Below, piece by piece: positions 5,595 to 5,643 of a stretch of DNA of 5,643 nt. Position 1 is the stretch's first letter. Each line of letters opens with the position of its first letter. The notes under the pieces were generated by a model. The model saw nothing but the letters and a program-made list of their open reading frames with translations. It had not been told where the DNA came from and did no database searches. The DNA is taken from assembly GCA_018400255.1 (NCBI GenBank), contig JAGYMO010000180.1, positions 1 through 5,643 of the forward strand, read 5' to 3'. The position numbers and the translations under genes are program-made. This DNA comes from Deltaproteobacteria bacterium. Its GTDB lineage: Bacteria > Desulfobacterota > DSM-4660 > Desulfatiglandales > B25-G16.

Positions 5595-5643
5595 ATGAAA
5601 GTAAAGTATTTCTCTGATACAGATACGGCTCACGTTGAATTCA
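5595..5643 (+). CDS. DUF2283 family protein, 5' end only
   Basis: Only 16 codons fall inside the window: MKVKYFSDTDTAHVEF, then the edge. This opening (MKVxYxxDTDTxxVxF) is characteristic of DUF2283 proteins, small cytosolic proteins of about 60-75 residues often encoded next to DUF4258-type genes. It follows the upstream stop by 3 bases and has a strong ribosome site. In this arrangement it would be the partner, possibly the antitoxin, of the upstream protein; that role is inference. The call depends on a short N-terminus but is helped by the neighbour. Confidence 0.75.
   Translation, partial: MKVKYFSDTDTAHVEF

Overview
The window looks like an accessory, gene-poor stretch of chromosome from a Gram-negative environmental bacterium. 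Secreted beta-helix proteins ending in dockerin-like GDVAPL...DG...VGDAL repeats, together with scattered small conserved genes of this kind, are typical of Desulfobacterota, Nitrospirota, anammox Planctomycetes and related uncultured lineages. That placement is inference from protein style only; nothing here (no rRNA or marker gene) fixes the taxon.

Layout. Positions 1-700 (minus strand) hold the first 233 codons of a Kef/CPA2-type cation:proton antiporter; its C-terminal part runs off the left edge. Positions 701-1144 are non-coding and carry a plausible promoter for the antiporter with a small inverted repeat over its -10 region. Positions 1145-1498 (plus) encode a small exported protein of unknown function. 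It converges on the largest gene, 1647-3833 (minus), a 728-residue secreted beta-helix protein with about 15 Pmp-like GGGM/SSP/FxxNSA repeats, a choice-of-anchor-Q-like segment and a C-terminal pair of dockerin-like units. Positions 3834-4538 contain no gene, only short hairpins.

The right-hand 1.1 kb is a cluster of very small genes. On the minus strand is a two-gene unit: an upstream gene broken by an apparent one-base frameshift and lacking a normal start (4774-4993), followed after 4 bases by an intact 76-codon gene (4539-4769). Just upstream lies an 18-codon reading frame (5016-5072) whose first residues resemble the start of IS200-like (Y1) transposases. On the plus strand an 78-codon DUF4258-like gene (5355-5591) is followed after 3 bases by the start of a DUF2283 gene (5595 to the edge), a pairing that resembles a toxin-antitoxin cassette.

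The genes do not form one pathway. The antiporter and the beta-helix protein are independent envelope functions. The right end looks like a small-gene island with signs of decay. No RNA gene, CRISPR array, complete insertion sequence or origin was seen.
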